NCBI GenBank assembly: GCA_903925005.1
Contig: CAIYDX010000164.1
Coordinates: 1-35,340 of the forward strand
Direction: 5' to 3'
DNA length: 35,340 nucleotides
Origin: an uncultured Geobacteraceae bacterium
GTDB lineage: Bacteria; Desulfobacterota; Desulfuromonadia; Geobacterales; Pseudopelobacteraceae
Below the pieces are notes generated by a model. The model was not told where the DNA came from and made no database searches. It saw only the letters and a program-made list of their open reading frames with translations. The position numbers and the translations under genes were made by a program. Every line of letters starts with the position of its first letter. The stretch's first letter is position 1. Shown one piece after another: positions 26,275 to 35,145 of this stretch.

Positions 26275-28398
26275 ATGAAAAAGAAAGCGTTGATGGCGTT
26301 TCTGTCGATTGTTGTCTGTCTGGGCGTCAACGGTACGGTTCAGGGAGCGAATGAACCGGTCGGAGAACAGAATCAGGTTGTGGCGCAGAACGAGCTGGCC
26401 GGTGACAAGGATCTGCTGCTGTTTTTCGAAGAGCAGGAACTTGTTACCGCCACCAAACGTACCTCATCTCTTCGCAAGGCTCCTGCTATAGCCACGATAA
26501 TAGACGCGGACGAGATAAAAAATATGGGGGCGCGGAATCTGTTGGATGTGCTTAAGATGGTGCCCGGCTTAGGTGTCTCGACAAACGAATACGGCTCCAT
26601 GATGATCGAGGTGCGCGGCATCAGAACCTCGCTCAGCGAAAAAGTATTGGTTATGATCGACGGCCATTCGCTGAACATGAACATGAACGGCACTGCCATT
26701 CTTTATAATATGGCTGGATCGCTCCCGATGGAAAACATCCGGCAGGTGGAAGTGGTGCGAGGCCCAGGGTCGGCCCTCTACGGCAACAGTGCTTTTGTTG
26801 CCACTATCAATGTTATCACCCGCAATGCCGAAGAGATCAACGGTCTTGAAGTCAAGGGAGGTGGCGGCAGTTTTGGCAGCTTCAAAGGAAATTTGGTCGG
26901 TGGCAAGGCCATTGGTGACAAACTCACCGTCTCCGGCACCCTGGACCATTACCAGACCAACGGCCCAAAGCTGACTGTTGAGGCAGATACCCTGACAGGC
27001 TCTCCTTTTCCGTCACTTGCCCCCGGCACACCCAACATGAGTGATTGGAGAACCGATGCTTTTATTAAGGTTGGTTATGGTGATCTTTCTTTTAGGGGAC
27101 ATTACCTCGCAAAAGATCAGGCGTTATACATAGGTCTTGCCTCTGCCCTGAACGATGGCAAACCTGGTGAAATAGTCAACTATTGGACCGATCTGGCCTA
27201 TAAACTACGCATTACTGAAGGGCTCTCCACAAACATGAAGCTCCATTACGATCATTGGGAACAGACCGGTCAGGATAAGATTTTTCCAAACGGTTTTGCC
27301 TTTAGCTATCCGTCGGGCATGATCGGTGAACCGTTGGCGAAGACCAGGGCTATCGGATATGAGCAGCAGTTCGACTGGGACCCGATCAAGGGTAATCATC
27401 TGATCGCTGGCGTATCGTTCGAAATTCTGGATCAGTATGATGTCAAACAGCGAGCCAACTTTGATCCGAATACCTTCGCATTCACCTATGACCCGATTCA
27501 TGACGTCGACAATTGGAACAGGAACGTAACGCGTCGTATCTGGGCGGCCTATCTGCAAGATGAATGGCAAATCCTGGAGCGGGTTAACCTGACCACCGGG
27601 GTGCGTTACGACAATTACAGTGACTTCGGTAATACCGTCAACCCGAGGGTCGGCTTGGTCTGGAACTTTTTGGACAATGCCGATCTGAAGCTGCTCTACG
27701 GCCAGGCATTCCGGGCACCTAACTTCGTCGAACTCTATGATGCCCACAATCCTGTCGTACTCGGCAACGAAAACCTCAAACCGGAGAAGATCAAGACCTA
27801 CGAAGCGGGTATCAGCTATCGGTTCAGCCGTTTCCTTGCCACCGATCTGAACTACTTTTACAGCACCATCGACGACCTGATCGTCTGGGATACGGCTGTC
27901 AAGCCCACTCCCCGCTTTGCCAATATCGGCAATTCCACGACTCAGGGGGTAGAGCTGGGGCTGCACGGCGCTGTCAGCACTAAACTCACTTGGAAAACAA
28001 ATTTTGCCTTGCAGGACCCGCGTGATACCGATGGCCGACGACTCGCTTATGTTCCGTCACAGCGCGCCTCCGGAAACGTCAACTATGCGCTGTCGAAATA
28101 CGTGAACCTGCATAGCGACGTACTCTGGACCGGAACGCGTCCACGTGAGAGCGGGGACACCCGACCGGATATGCCCGCTTATGCAACCGTCGATCTAGCC
28201 GCAACGTTTAAGAATTTCTTTAAGACCTTGGAGATACAGGCTACGGTCCGCAACCTCTTTGACCAGCGCTACAAGGACCCGGATACCTCCAGCGGAATTG
28301 GGACTTCGTCGAACGTTATGGGTACCGGCCCCAAAGTCCCCGGCGATTTCCCGCGTGAAGGTATTTCCGGGTTTGTGACCGCGATGTACAAGTTTTGA
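26275..28398 (+). CDS. TonB-dependent outer membrane receptor
   Basis: A 707-residue outer membrane receptor that imports a ligand with energy from TonB-ExbBD. A signal peptide covers about residues 1-25. The plug domain runs through ATKRTSSLRKAPAIATIID, ARNLLDVLKMVPGLGV and VEVVRGPGSALYGNSAF; the remainder is a 22-strand barrel ending in the terminal aromatic MYKF. The FRAPNFVELYD and NLKPEKIKTYEAG motifs are typical of the barrel family. ATG at 26275 is supported by GGAAGGG 7 bases upstream; an in-frame start at 26227 would break the signal peptide. The ligand is unknown; the plug and barrel are similar in kind to siderophore, cobalamin or other metal-complex receptors. It precedes a binding-protein gene and a sensor kinase. 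Confidence 0.92.
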   Translation: MKKKALMAFLSIVVCLGVNGTVQGANEPVGEQNQVVAQNELAGDKDLLLFFEEQELVTATKRTSSLRKAPAIATIIDADEIKNMGARNLLDVLKMVPGLGVSTNEYGSMMIEVRGIRTSLSEKVLVMIDGHSLNMNMNGTAILYNMAGSLPMENIRQVEVVRGPGSALYGNSAFVATINVITRNAEEINGLEVKGGGGSFGSFKGNLVGGKAIGDKLTVSGTLDHYQTNGPKLTVEADTLTGSPFPSLAPGTPNMSDWRTDAFIKVGYGDLSFRGHYLAKDQALYIGLASALNDGKPGEIVNYWTDLAYKLRITEGLSTNMKLHYDHWEQTGQDKIFPNGFAFSYPSGMIGEPLAKTRAIGYEQQFDWDPIKGNHLIAGVSFEILDQYDVKQRANFDPNTFAFTYDPIHDVDNWNRNVTRRIWAAYLQDEWQILERVNLTTGVRYDNYSDFGNTVNPRVGLVWNFLDNADLKLLYGQAFRAPNFVELYDAHNPVVLGNENLKPEKIKTYEAGISYRFSRFLATDLNYFYSTIDDLIVWDTAVKPTPRFANIGNSTTQGVELGLHGAVSTKLTWKTNFALQDPRDTDGRRLAYVPSQRASGNVNYALSKYVNLHSDVLWTGTRPRESGDTRPDMPAYATVDLAATFKNFFKTLEIQATVRNLFDQRYKDPDTSSGIGTSSNVMGTGPKVPGDFPREGISGFVTAMYKF

Positions 28399-28470
28399 TT
28401 CCGATCTGCTGATGAACCTTCCTCCTCTCCTTTAAGCCCTCCGGGTTGCAAGGGAATACGGGCTTGGTGA

Positions 28471-28510
28471 AAAAAAGGACATCTTCCGTAATCCGGTTGG
28501 TGTCCTTTTT
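28471..28510. terminator. Terminator after the TonB receptor
   Basis: AAAAAGGACA and TGTCCTTTTT form a 10-bp arm pair around a 19-base loop, with a T-run on the right and an A-run on the left, so it could act in both directions. It probably separates the receptor transcript from the downstream binding-protein and kinase genes. Confidence 0.7.
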
Positions 28511-28548
28511 AATGTGCGTTTCGGCTTGTTTTAAGCTTAAAGACTTGA

Positions 28549-28588
28549 TTATCCTTTGCGTTCTTCGCGTCTTTGCGGTAAATTCATT
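28549..28588. repeat. Degenerate dispersed intergenic repeat
   Basis: The stretch around CCTTTGCGTTCTTCGCGTCT, continuing into TTTGCGGTAAATTC, has an internally repetitive (CTTTGCG / CTTCGCG) structure. Similar text recurs in intergenic DNA of many environmental bacteria, known to me from memory as a source of spurious small proteins (AKTRRTQR-like). No gene is proposed here. Confidence 0.5.
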
Positions 28589-28682
28589 TTTGTTTTTTAA
28601 GAAAGGTTGGACTGACGGACAACTAAATTGTAATCTTGACAAAACCATGTGACGGATACCCACTTCTACAGGAACCTCATTT

Positions 28683-29594
28683 GTGAAAGTCTTTTTGTCT
28701 CATAACCGGCTTTTCACCACCTCGCGCCGCAATCCACTCTCCGCGGCTCTATTTCTTTTTTTTCTGTTGTTGTTCACTTCCCCTGCCTGTGCCGCAAAAG
28801 TTCTAATTATTGGTGATACCCAGTATTCGATGGTTGCCGAAGTTGTCACGGAAATCCAGGACTCTCTGCGGACGCAGGGGAAGGAATACGCGACTTCGGA
28901 TATCAAGGGAAGACTAGGCTCGGTCGTGGATCATGAGGATGCCAGGATCGTCGTCGCACTGGGTGTGGATGCGATCAGTGAGGCGCTGCGTCTGCCGCCG
29001 TCTATCACCGTTGTCTATGGTCTTGTCGTGGTTCCTCCCAAAAGCGGCCGGGCAAATGTTACCGGGGTGTATATGTCGCCGCCGGTGAGCGAGTATGTTT
29101 CGACCGTCCGGCGCTACCTCCCGGCGCTCGCCAGGGTTTCCGTGGTCGGGAGCCAGAATCTGATGAAAAGCCTGTCCGGCGGCGACTCTTCCCAGGTCAC
29201 CTCTTATCATGTCGCCAGTTCATCCGATCTGGTCAGCACCGTTAACCGGCTTGTCGATACTAAGGCGCTGCTGTTGCTTCCCGATGCCAATCTGCTGACC
29301 GCTTCGGTCATGTCGAATGTCTATCTGTTCTCGTTCAGGAAGAACATCCCGATACTCGGCATCTCGGAAAACAATGTCAAACAGGGGGCGCTGTTCGCGC
29401 TCGTCTTCGATTTAAAGTCGGTCGGTCGCCAGATCGGCGAGAAGGTGCAAACCATTCTGAATGGCGCCGATGCCGAGGATATACCCGCTTCTCCCCCCAA
29501 GAAATATAACCTGTACATAAACGGCAATACCGCCCGTAAAATGGGTATCGAGATACCGGATGAGATGGCTAGAAGGGCAAAAAAAGTCTATTAG
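28683..29594 (+). CDS. ABC-type substrate-binding protein (PF04392-like)
   Basis: A 303-residue exported protein. An N-terminal signal (about residues 18-38, SAALFLFFLLLFTSPACA) is followed by a two-lobed domain of the PF04392 kind (ABC_sub_bind), recognised by VALGVDAISEALRL, VVVPPKSGRANVTGVYMSPP, IPILGISENNVKQGALFAL and the C-terminal LYINGNTARKMGIEIP. Members bind small ligands, and several are coupled to transporters or sensor kinases. No permease or ATPase is encoded nearby; instead a sensor kinase starts 16 bp after the stop, suggesting a periplasmic ligand-presenting role. The start is GTG at 28683 with AGGAA upstream. Ligand unknown. Confidence 0.85.
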   Translation: MKVFLSHNRLFTTSRRNPLSAALFLFFLLLFTSPACAAKVLIIGDTQYSMVAEVVTEIQDSLRTQGKEYATSDIKGRLGSVVDHEDARIVVALGVDAISEALRLPPSITVVYGLVVVPPKSGRANVTGVYMSPPVSEYVSTVRRYLPALARVSVVGSQNLMKSLSGGDSSQVTSYHVASSSDLVSTVNRLVDTKALLLLPDANLLTASVMSNVYLFSFRKNIPILGISENNVKQGALFALVFDLKSVGRQIGEKVQTILNGADAEDIPASPPKKYNLYINGNTARKMGIEIPDEMARRAKKVY

Positions 29595-29610
29595 CGAGAC
29601 CGGACCGGAC

Positions 29611-32031
29611 ATGGCAAACGATATGATAGATAGTGACAATTTACAGTCTGATCCGCGGAAATGCAGGCTGCTCGACCGGCTGAAGGCGCTGATTCCGTTG
29701 ACCTTCAGGGGGCAGGCGGTGCTGTTTCTGTTTCCGTTGATTGTCATTATTTCGACGGTTTATACGGTCGAATCGGTCTATACCGAGAGAAATATTCTCA
29801 GGAAAGAGATCATAAAAAAAGGGGAGACTATTGCGGCCATTGCCGCCAGGAGCGCGGAGCTGTCGCTGCTATCCGAAAACATCGAACAGCTGAAAGGTTC
29901 GGCTCAGCTTCTAATGGAGATCAAGGATGTCGCTTTTGTTTCGTTTCTTGACAAAAAGAACAACATATTGCTTCACAATGGTGCAAAACACAATATTGAA
30001 GAATCTCTGCCCCTGGATCCCGAAGGCGTAATCAGGTTTTATGAATATCACGATTTCTTTGAATTTATCGTCCCCGTCATTACCGTCAAAGCTTCCGAGG
30101 GGCTATTTCTGCTTGAAGGAACTGTGTCCGCTTCGACGGTAAAAGAGCAGATTGGCTGGGTCTGTATCGGTCTCTCCAAAGAGGTCATGAGCAGGTCCGT
30201 GGAGCAGATCATCGTCCGAAACAGCATCCTGGCAGTTTTGTTTTCCACCGCTGGTATCGTGCTGCTTTATATTTTCATTAAGATCATTACCCGTCCTTTA
30301 TATGCTCTTATCAACGCGGTAAAAGAGCTGCGGGAAGGGGAGCACACCGAGGTGACAGTGGTGTCGCCCAAGAGCGAAATCGGTAAGCTTTCCGCTGAAT
30401 TCAACCGTATGAGCCGTGCCATCAGGGAACGGGAAGAAGATCTCCAGGAAAATGTGATGGAGCTTGAGCAGACCCAAGATCAACTTCAGGACAATGTCCA
30501 GGAGCTGGAGATGCAGGTTGAGGCGCGCGAGGCCGCCGAAGCGGAATTGAAACAGCACCGCGACAATCTCGAAGATCTTGTTTTAGAGCGCACGGCGCAA
30601 TTGACCGTTGCCAAGGACCAGGCCGAGGCGGCCAATCGGGCCAAGAGCGATTTCCTTGCCAGCATGAGCCATGAGCTGCGCACACCGCTGAATGCGATCC
30701 TGGGGTATGCCCAGATTCTGAAACATCATGAAAATCTTACGGAGGCCCAACGGCAGCAGCTTGAGATCATGCGCGGCAGCGGCGAACACCTGCTGACGCT
30801 GATCAACGATATTCTGGATGTCGGCAAGATCGAGGCGGAAAAGATGGAAGTTGAGGATGTGGTTTTCGACCTTCCCGCTCTGCTGCGGCAGGTTTTCAAT
30901 CTCACCAGATTGCGCGCCGAGGAAAAGGAGCTCCGCTTCGAGTATCAGGCCGATACCCTGCTGCCGTCATACGTGCGGGGGGATGAACGCAAGCTGCGCC
31001 AGATTCTGCTGAATCTGCTCAGCAACTCGGTCAAGTACACCCGCAGGGGTGGAGTTGTGATGCGAGTGAGTTATAACCAGACCGGCGGCCTGTTCCGCTG
31101 CGAGGTTGTGGACAGCGGCATCGGCATTCCGGTCGACAAGCTGGAGACGATTTTTGAACCGTTTACTCAGCTGGTTAACGAGAGACAGGTAACCGAAGGG
31201 ACCGGTCTGGGGCTGAATATCACAAAGCGTCTGCTGGCGTTGATGCAGGGAGGGATTGGGGTAGAAAGCGTTTTGGGCGAAGGTAGCACCTTCTGGATGG
31301 AGGTGGTTTTGCCGACGCTGGTGGATAACGAGGTCGCCCTGGAAATGTCGGAGAACCACGTTATCGGTTATGCCGGCGACCGGAAGAGGATCCTGGTGGT
31401 TGACGACAATATTGGCAACACCTCGATGCTGGTCTCGTTGCTGGAGCCGCTGGGGTTTAAGCTCGATACGGCGCAGAACGGGGAAGAGGCGCTTCTGCGG
31501 GCGAATGAGCACCGCCCCGACCTGGTGCTGATGGATCTGGTGATGCCGGAGATGAATGGCCTGGAGGCGGCCACGCTGATGCGTAAAAATCGGGGCATGG
31601 ACGGGACGCGGATCATCGGCGCATCTGCCACGGCGACCGATAATGCCCACAAAGAGGCGTTTGTGGCTGTCTGTGACGATTTTGTGATCAAGCCGATCCG
31701 CATCGATTCTCTGCTGGAAAAGATCGGGAGGCTGCTTGGAATTGAATGGGATACGGCGACGCCGACCGAATCTAACGGTGCGGATAGAGCCGACCGGAAT
31801 CATGCAAATAGTGAAGAGCCGTTGGTGGTTCCCGAGGCGGAACAGATCGAGAGATTGTATGAACTGGCAATGATGGGTGATATGATGAAGATTGAGAAAT
31901 GGGCGACGGAGCTGGAAGAAAGGGATCAATCATTCAGAGGTTTTGCCGGGAAATTGCGTTTTCTTGCCGGAGGGTTTAAAACAAGGGCCATTCTTGCGCT
32001 GGCGGAACGGTACAGAGGAGATGAGAGATGA
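29611..32031 (+). CDS. HAMP hybrid sensor histidine kinase with receiver domain
   Basis: An 806-residue membrane kinase. Membrane helices at about 36-54 and 205-228 enclose a periplasmic sensor of about 150 residues that I cannot assign to a named family. A HAMP domain (about 228-285) and a long coiled coil (285-340) lead to the dimerisation domain with H354 in MSHELRTPLNAI, the ATPase domain (LNLLSNSVKYT, VVDSGIGIP, GTGLGLNITKRL) and a receiver (about 593-710) with D642 in LVLMDLVMPEMNG. A short helical tail of about 60 residues follows. ATG at 29611 is chosen; an in-frame ATG at 29560 overlaps the upstream gene. It pairs with the binding protein upstream. No separate response regulator is adjacent. 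Confidence 0.88.
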   Translation: MANDMIDSDNLQSDPRKCRLLDRLKALIPLTFRGQAVLFLFPLIVIISTVYTVESVYTERNILRKEIIKKGETIAAIAARSAELSLLSENIEQLKGSAQLLMEIKDVAFVSFLDKKNNILLHNGAKHNIEESLPLDPEGVIRFYEYHDFFEFIVPVITVKASEGLFLLEGTVSASTVKEQIGWVCIGLSKEVMSRSVEQIIVRNSILAVLFSTAGIVLLYIFIKIITRPLYALINAVKELREGEHTEVTVVSPKSEIGKLSAEFNRMSRAIREREEDLQENVMELEQTQDQLQDNVQELEMQVEAREAAEAELKQHRDNLEDLVLERTAQLTVAKDQAEAANRAKSDFLASMSHELRTPLNAILGYAQILKHHENLTEAQRQQLEIMRGSGEHLLTLINDILDVGKIEAEKMEVEDVVFDLPALLRQVFNLTRLRAEEKELRFEYQADTLLPSYVRGDERKLRQILLNLLSNSVKYTRRGGVVMRVSYNQTGGLFRCEVVDSGIGIPVDKLETIFEPFTQLVNERQVTEGTGLGLNITKRLLALMQGGIGVESVLGEGSTFWMEVVLPTLVDNEVALEMSENHVIGYAGDRKRILVVDDNIGNTSMLVSLLEPLGFKLDTAQNGEEALLRANEHRPDLVLMDLVMPEMNGLEAATLMRKNRGMDGTRIIGASATATDNAHKEAFVAVCDDFVIKPIRIDSLLEKIGRLLGIEWDTATPTESNGADRADRNHANSEEPLVVPEAEQIERLYELAMMGDMMKIEKWATELEERDQSFRGFAGKLRFLAGGFKTRAILALAERYRGDER

Positions 32032-32071
32032 GTATTCGGATTTTTTCATCCCCCATCCTTCATCTCTCATC
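32020..32071. repeat. Inverted repeat joining two converging gene ends
   Basis: GATGAGAGATGA (32020-32031) is repeated as its exact inverse TCATCTCTCATC (32060-32071) with 28 bases between. Each arm includes the stop codon of a converging gene, so both proteins end in Asp-Glu-Arg. T-rich stretches are inside the loop (six T, 32041-32046) and right of the arm, so it may also act as a bidirectional terminator. Confidence 0.7.
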
Positions 32072-32506
32072 CTTCTTTAATGCCTCATAATCGGCGAGAA
32101 TACTGGCATGATCAAAGCAGAGTTCCGGCAGTGCATCAAGTCTGAAAATTCCCAGATTCAGCGCGTCGTCGGCGGCGCGAGGAGTGCCTTGTCCCGTTGC
32201 AATATACACCGTTGAGATCGCATGCATCCGGTTGTCACGCGCCGGATCGGAATAGCATCCCAATAACCTCAAGTTTGAAATCTCCAGCGTTGTCTCTTCA
32301 CGCGCCTCCCTGACAGCAGCAGACTCAAGCGATTCCCCGTAATCCACGAAACCTCCCGGCAGAGCCCAGCCAAAAGGCTTGTTCTTCCGTTCTATCAGGA
32401 CAATGCCGCCATCAAACTCGATAATGATGTCCACAGTCGGGAATGGATTGCGGTACTGCTTTACGTCGGCGCCGCAGGAAGGGCAGGTGAGGGTGGTGTA
32501 TGACAT
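32060..32506 (-). CDS. NUDIX hydrolase
   Basis: A 148-residue pyrophosphohydrolase of the NUDIX superfamily, hydrolysing a nucleoside diphosphate linked to another moiety (such as ADP-ribose, NADH or damaged nucleotides). The NUDIX box runs from G52 to L74: G52-x5-E58-x7-R66-E67-A-R-E70-E71, with Thr (T73) at the usual final glycine. A CPSC pair at residues 8-11 gives a small zinc-ribbon-like start. ATG at 32506 is preceded by AGAGGGG, so the longer reading frame upstream (through the terminator) is rejected. It faces the sensor kinase. Substrate unknown. Confidence 0.88.
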   Translation of the reverse strand: MSYTTLTCPSCGADVKQYRNPFPTVDIIIEFDGGIVLIERKNKPFGWALPGGFVDYGESLESAAVREAREETTLEISNLRLLGCYSDPARDNRMHAISTVYIATGQGTPRAADDALNLGIFRLDALPELCFDHASILADYEALKKDER

Positions 32507-32542
32507 TTGGAGACCCCTCTCTTTTCTGAGTAGGAATATAAT

Positions 32543-32569
32543 AAAAAAAGGGGGAATGAAAATTCCCCC
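32543..32569 (-). terminator. Terminator of the PxxKW gene
   Basis: Read on the - strand, GGGGGAAT and ATTCCCCC form a perfect 8-bp stem with a 4-base loop, followed by seven T. It lies between the PxxKW gene and the NUDIX gene, so the NUDIX gene needs its own promoter or depends on read-through. Confidence 0.92.
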
Positions 32570-32597
32570 TTCGATCAAGACAATTTTGCGACAAAAA

Positions 32598-32891
32598 TTA
32601 TTTCTTCTTTTTGGCACCGGCAGCTTTTTTGGAAGCTTTGAGCGGGTTGACCTTGGCGTCATCAACCTTGATATCGATTTTGACGTGGGAGGCAAAGTTG
32701 CAGATTCCGCCGATCCATTTCTTGGCAGGCGCTGGATAAGCGCTGCAAACCTGACCGATAGAGCCGGTCACTACGCGCTCGCACCCTTCACAGTTTTCGG
32801 CTATAGTCTGACAGGAACCATCAGGAAATATACACCCCTGTTTCCCCCAAAAGGTACACTCGGTACCTGCAAGTACGGTCTGACACTTCAT
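32598..32891 (-). CDS. PxxKW family cysteine-rich protein
   Basis: A 97-residue small protein with eight cysteines (C3, 12, 20, 27, 34, 37, 49, 64) and the motif PAKKW at 55-59, from which the family is named. The C-terminal third is lysine/alanine-rich (ASKKAAGAKKKK). The Cys pattern suggests metal or Fe-S binding; this is inference. The family is known to me mainly from Desulfovibrio- and Geobacter-type anaerobes, with no assigned function. GGAGGAAGTAAT precedes the ATG; a promoter with a palindrome lies at 32931-32968 and a strong terminator follows, so it is an independent unit. No secretion signal is seen. Confidence 0.85.
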   Translation of the reverse strand: MKCQTVLAGTECTFWGKQGCIFPDGSCQTIAENCEGCERVVTGSIGQVCSAYPAPAKKWIGGICNFASHVKIDIKVDDAKVNPLKASKKAAGAKKKK

Positions 32892-32930
32892 ATTACTTCC
32901 TCCTGAATTTGTGCTTGTTTGTGCTGGAAT

Positions 32931-32968
32931 GAATTGTTACTTTAACAATTCTTGCCGGGAAAAGTCAA
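32931..32968 (-). promoter_or_regulatory. Predicted promoter with palindromic operator for the PxxKW gene
   Basis: GAATTGTTA-CTT-TAACAATTC (32931-32951) is a perfect 9-bp-arm inverted repeat. On the - strand, TTGACT (32963-32968) is followed after 17 bases by TTAAAG (32940-32945), placing the -10 box in the centre of the palindrome. A regulator binding there could gate the gene. Pattern match only. Confidence 0.5.
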
Positions 32969-33017
32969 CGGAAAAATTGCCGGGAAACCGGACTGTTCGA
33001 GAGAGTGTATGCTGGAA

Positions 33018-33590
33018 TCAGCTGCCGCTGATGGTTAGAAAATTCCCGAGCAGTTCCATTCCCCCTTCGGTCAGTATCGATTCAGGGTGGAACTGCACCC
33101 CCCAGATCGGGAGCTCTTTGTGCCGTAATCCCATGATTTCGCCATTTTCCACCCACGCGGTTACCTCCAGGCAATCGGGCAGGGTAGGGCGATCGACGAT
33201 CAGGGAGTGGTAGCGGGTAGCAAGGAAAGGGTTCGGGAGCCTGGCAAATAATTCCTGGCCATTGTGATGAATGGGCGATGTCTTGCCGTGCATCAGAGTG
33301 GCACTGCGAAGCACTCTGCCGCCGAAGGCGTATCCGATGGACTGGTGTCCGAGGCAAACCCCCAGAATCGGAATTTTCCCGGCAAAATGTTTGATGGCCG
33401 AGACGGAAATACCGGCCTCTTCAGGTGAACAGGGGCCTGGAGAAATCACCAGCCGTTCAGGCCGTAAAGCTTCTATTTCGGCCAGCGATATTTTGTCGTT
33501 ACGATGTACTTGCACGGTCTCGCCCAGTTGTCCGAAGTACTGGACGATGTTGAAGGTAAACGAGTCATAGTTATCGATCATCAAAAGCAT
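33018..33590 (-). CDS. trpG: Anthranilate synthase component II (glutamine amidotransferase)
   Basis: TrpG releases ammonia from glutamine for TrpE to make anthranilate from chorismate; the same class of protein can also serve p-aminobenzoate synthase. The 190-residue class I amidotransferase shows [17 protein letters not shown], the nucleophile C79 in GVCLGHQ and the H168-x-E170 dyad in FHPES. The ATG at 33590 lies one base after the trpE stop, so the genes are coupled. A longer in-frame reading starting inside trpE (33689) is rejected. No trpD, trpC or other trp genes appear downstream here. Confidence 0.95.
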   Translation of the reverse strand: MLLMIDNYDSFTFNIVQYFGQLGETVQVHRNDKISLAEIEALRPERLVISPGPCSPEEAGISVSAIKHFAGKIPILGVCLGHQSIGYAFGGRVLRSATLMHGKTSPIHHNGQELFARLPNPFLATRYHSLIVDRPTLPDCLEVTAWVENGEIMGLRHKELPIWGVQFHPESILTEGGMELLGNFLTISGS

Positions 33591-33591
33591 T

Positions 33592-35067
33592 TTATTCCAG
33601 CCCTTTCTCGGCGATTTCAATCGCCCGCCGCGCCGCCATGGCTTTGTTGACTGTTTCCTGCCATTCCGCCACGGGATCGGAGTCGGCAACGACCCCGCCG
33701 CCGGCCTGGAGATGTACCATGCCGTCCTTGATCACCAGGGTACGGATTGTTATGGCAAGATCCATGTTGCCGGAGAAGGAAAAATAACCGACAGCGCCGC
33801 CGTAAATCTCGCGACGCACCGGCTCCAATTCGTCGATGATCTGCATGGCCCTAACTTTGGGAGCGCCGGAGAGCGTGCCGGCCGGAAAGGTCGCCCGTAC
33901 CAGATCGAAGGCGTCCCGGTCGCCTTTAAGCTCCCCTTGTACGTTGGAAACAATGTGCATGACGTGTGAGTACCGTTCGATAACCATCAGCTCGGTCACG
34001 TTGACCGTCCCGGTTGTACAGACCCTGCCGAGATCGTTCCTGCCCAGATCCACCAGCATGACGTGTTCGGCGCGCTCTTTGGGGTCGCTCAATAATTCCT
34101 CGGCCAGACGCGCGTCCTCATCGGCGGTCGCGCCGCGGGGGCGGGTGCCGGCGATGGGGCGCAACTCGACCAGATTTCCCTCCTTGCGCACCATTACTTC
34201 CGGCGATGCTCCGGCAATAATCGTATCGTCCAAACGGAGAAAAAACATATAGGGAGACGGGTTAAGCGTGCGCATGACGCGATATATGTCAAACGGGTCT
34301 GCAGAGAGCTCGCCGCTGAAACGCTGGGATGGTACAACCTGGATGATGTCGCCAGCCCGAACGTACTCTTTTGCCTGCTCTACTGAGGCTTCGTATTTTT
34401 CGCGGGTCATATTTGACTTAAGATCTATCCGCCTGCCGGAGGGCGCTCTGTTTTCAACCGGCAGGGGGGTCCGTAATCTCCGGATGATGGCTTCAATTTT
34501 ATTAATTGCATCGTCATAGGCCTGTTCCGGCGTTATCGCATCGTTCAGATGGGCATTGGAGACCACCTTGATTTTTTGGCACATGTTGTCGAAAATAACG
34601 ATGGTGTCGGTGATCAGGAAATAGGAATCGTAGGCATCGATCAGAGCCGGTTTGTCGGTGGGAAGATGCTCGAAATGCCGCACCATGTCGTATCCCAGGT
34701 AGCCGACCGCGCCGCCGAAAAAGCGCGGCAGTCCTTCAACTTCAACCGGAGCAAACCGGGCCAGCAGTTCCCGGATACTGGACAGGGGATCTTCGACCGT
34801 CACGGTAGTCGTCACGCTGTTCTCGATAGTTTCAACCACGTTTCCCTTGGAGCGGATGATCAGCGACGGGGTGGAACCAAGAAAACTGTATCGCCCCCAT
34901 TTTTCACCCCCTTCAATGCTCTCAAGAAGATATGAAAATCGTCCGTCGTCAAGTTTTCTGAAAGCCGAGACCGGCGTATCCATATCCGCCATGATTTCCC
35001 GGTAAACCGGAATCAGGTTACCCAGCTCAGCTAGCGAACAAAAAGTTTCAAGTGGTGGAAAAAACAT
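33592..35067 (-). CDS. trpE: Anthranilate synthase component I
   Basis: TrpE converts chorismate and ammonia to anthranilate, the first step of tryptophan synthesis. The 491-residue protein has the N-terminal regulatory part with the LLES motif (in [20 protein letters not shown]), a known tryptophan-binding signature, so feedback inhibition is expected. The chorismate-binding domain shows [34 protein letters not shown] and the terminal [17 protein letters not shown] at 35067 is chosen because GAGG lies 6-8 bases upstream; a start at 35106 would extend it by 13 residues. An insertion sequence ends about 80 bp upstream, and a promoter is predicted between. Confidence 0.96.
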   Translation of the reverse strand: MFFPPLETFCSLAELGNLIPVYREIMADMDTPVSAFRKLDDGRFSYLLESIEGGEKWGRYSFLGSTPSLIIRSKGNVVETIENSVTTTVTVEDPLSSIRELLARFAPVEVEGLPRFFGGAVGYLGYDMVRHFEHLPTDKPALIDAYDSYFLITDTIVIFDNMCQKIKVVSNAHLNDAITPEQAYDDAINKIEAIIRRLRTPLPVENRAPSGRRIDLKSNMTREKYEASVEQAKEYVRAGDIIQVVPSQRFSGELSADPFDIYRVMRTLNPSPYMFFLRLDDTIIAGASPEVMVRKEGNLVELRPIAGTRPRGATADEDARLAEELLSDPKERAEHVMLVDLGRNDLGRVCTTGTVNVTELMVIERYSHVMHIVSNVQGELKGDRDAFDLVRATFPAGTLSGAPKVRAMQIIDELEPVRREIYGGAVGYFSFSGNMDLAITIRTLVIKDGMVHLQAGGGVVADSDPVAEWQETVNKAMAARRAIEIAEKGLE

Positions 35068-35096
35068 TACATACCTCAGGTGAAATATATGTTTTG

Positions 35097-35125
35097 AAGC
35101 TAACACAGGCTCCGTGGAGAGTCAA
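35097..35125 (-). promoter_or_regulatory. Possible sigma70 promoter of trpE
   Basis: On the - strand TTGACT (35120-35125) is followed after 17 bases by TAGCTT (35097-35102); the -10 box is weak. The predicted leader would be only about 23 bases, too short for an attenuator peptide. It lies between the insertion-sequence end and trpE, so the insertion seems to spare it. Confidence 0.4.
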
Positions 35126-35145
35126 GTCCGGCTGGATATATACAT

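Noticed and set aside
28416-28467. AAGCCC/GGGCTT arms after the TonB receptor as a riboswitch or RNA gene
   Set aside because: The stem is only 6 bp, the loop is long, and no known riboswitch core is present.
32507-32695. A longer NUDIX protein with a 63-residue extension
   Set aside because: The extension would be read through the PxxKW terminator and gene end; the ATG at 32506 has a good ribosome binding site.
35068-35145. A trp leader peptide with attenuator before trpE
   Set aside because: The predicted leader is about 23 bases and contains no tryptophan-rich small frame or paired hairpins.
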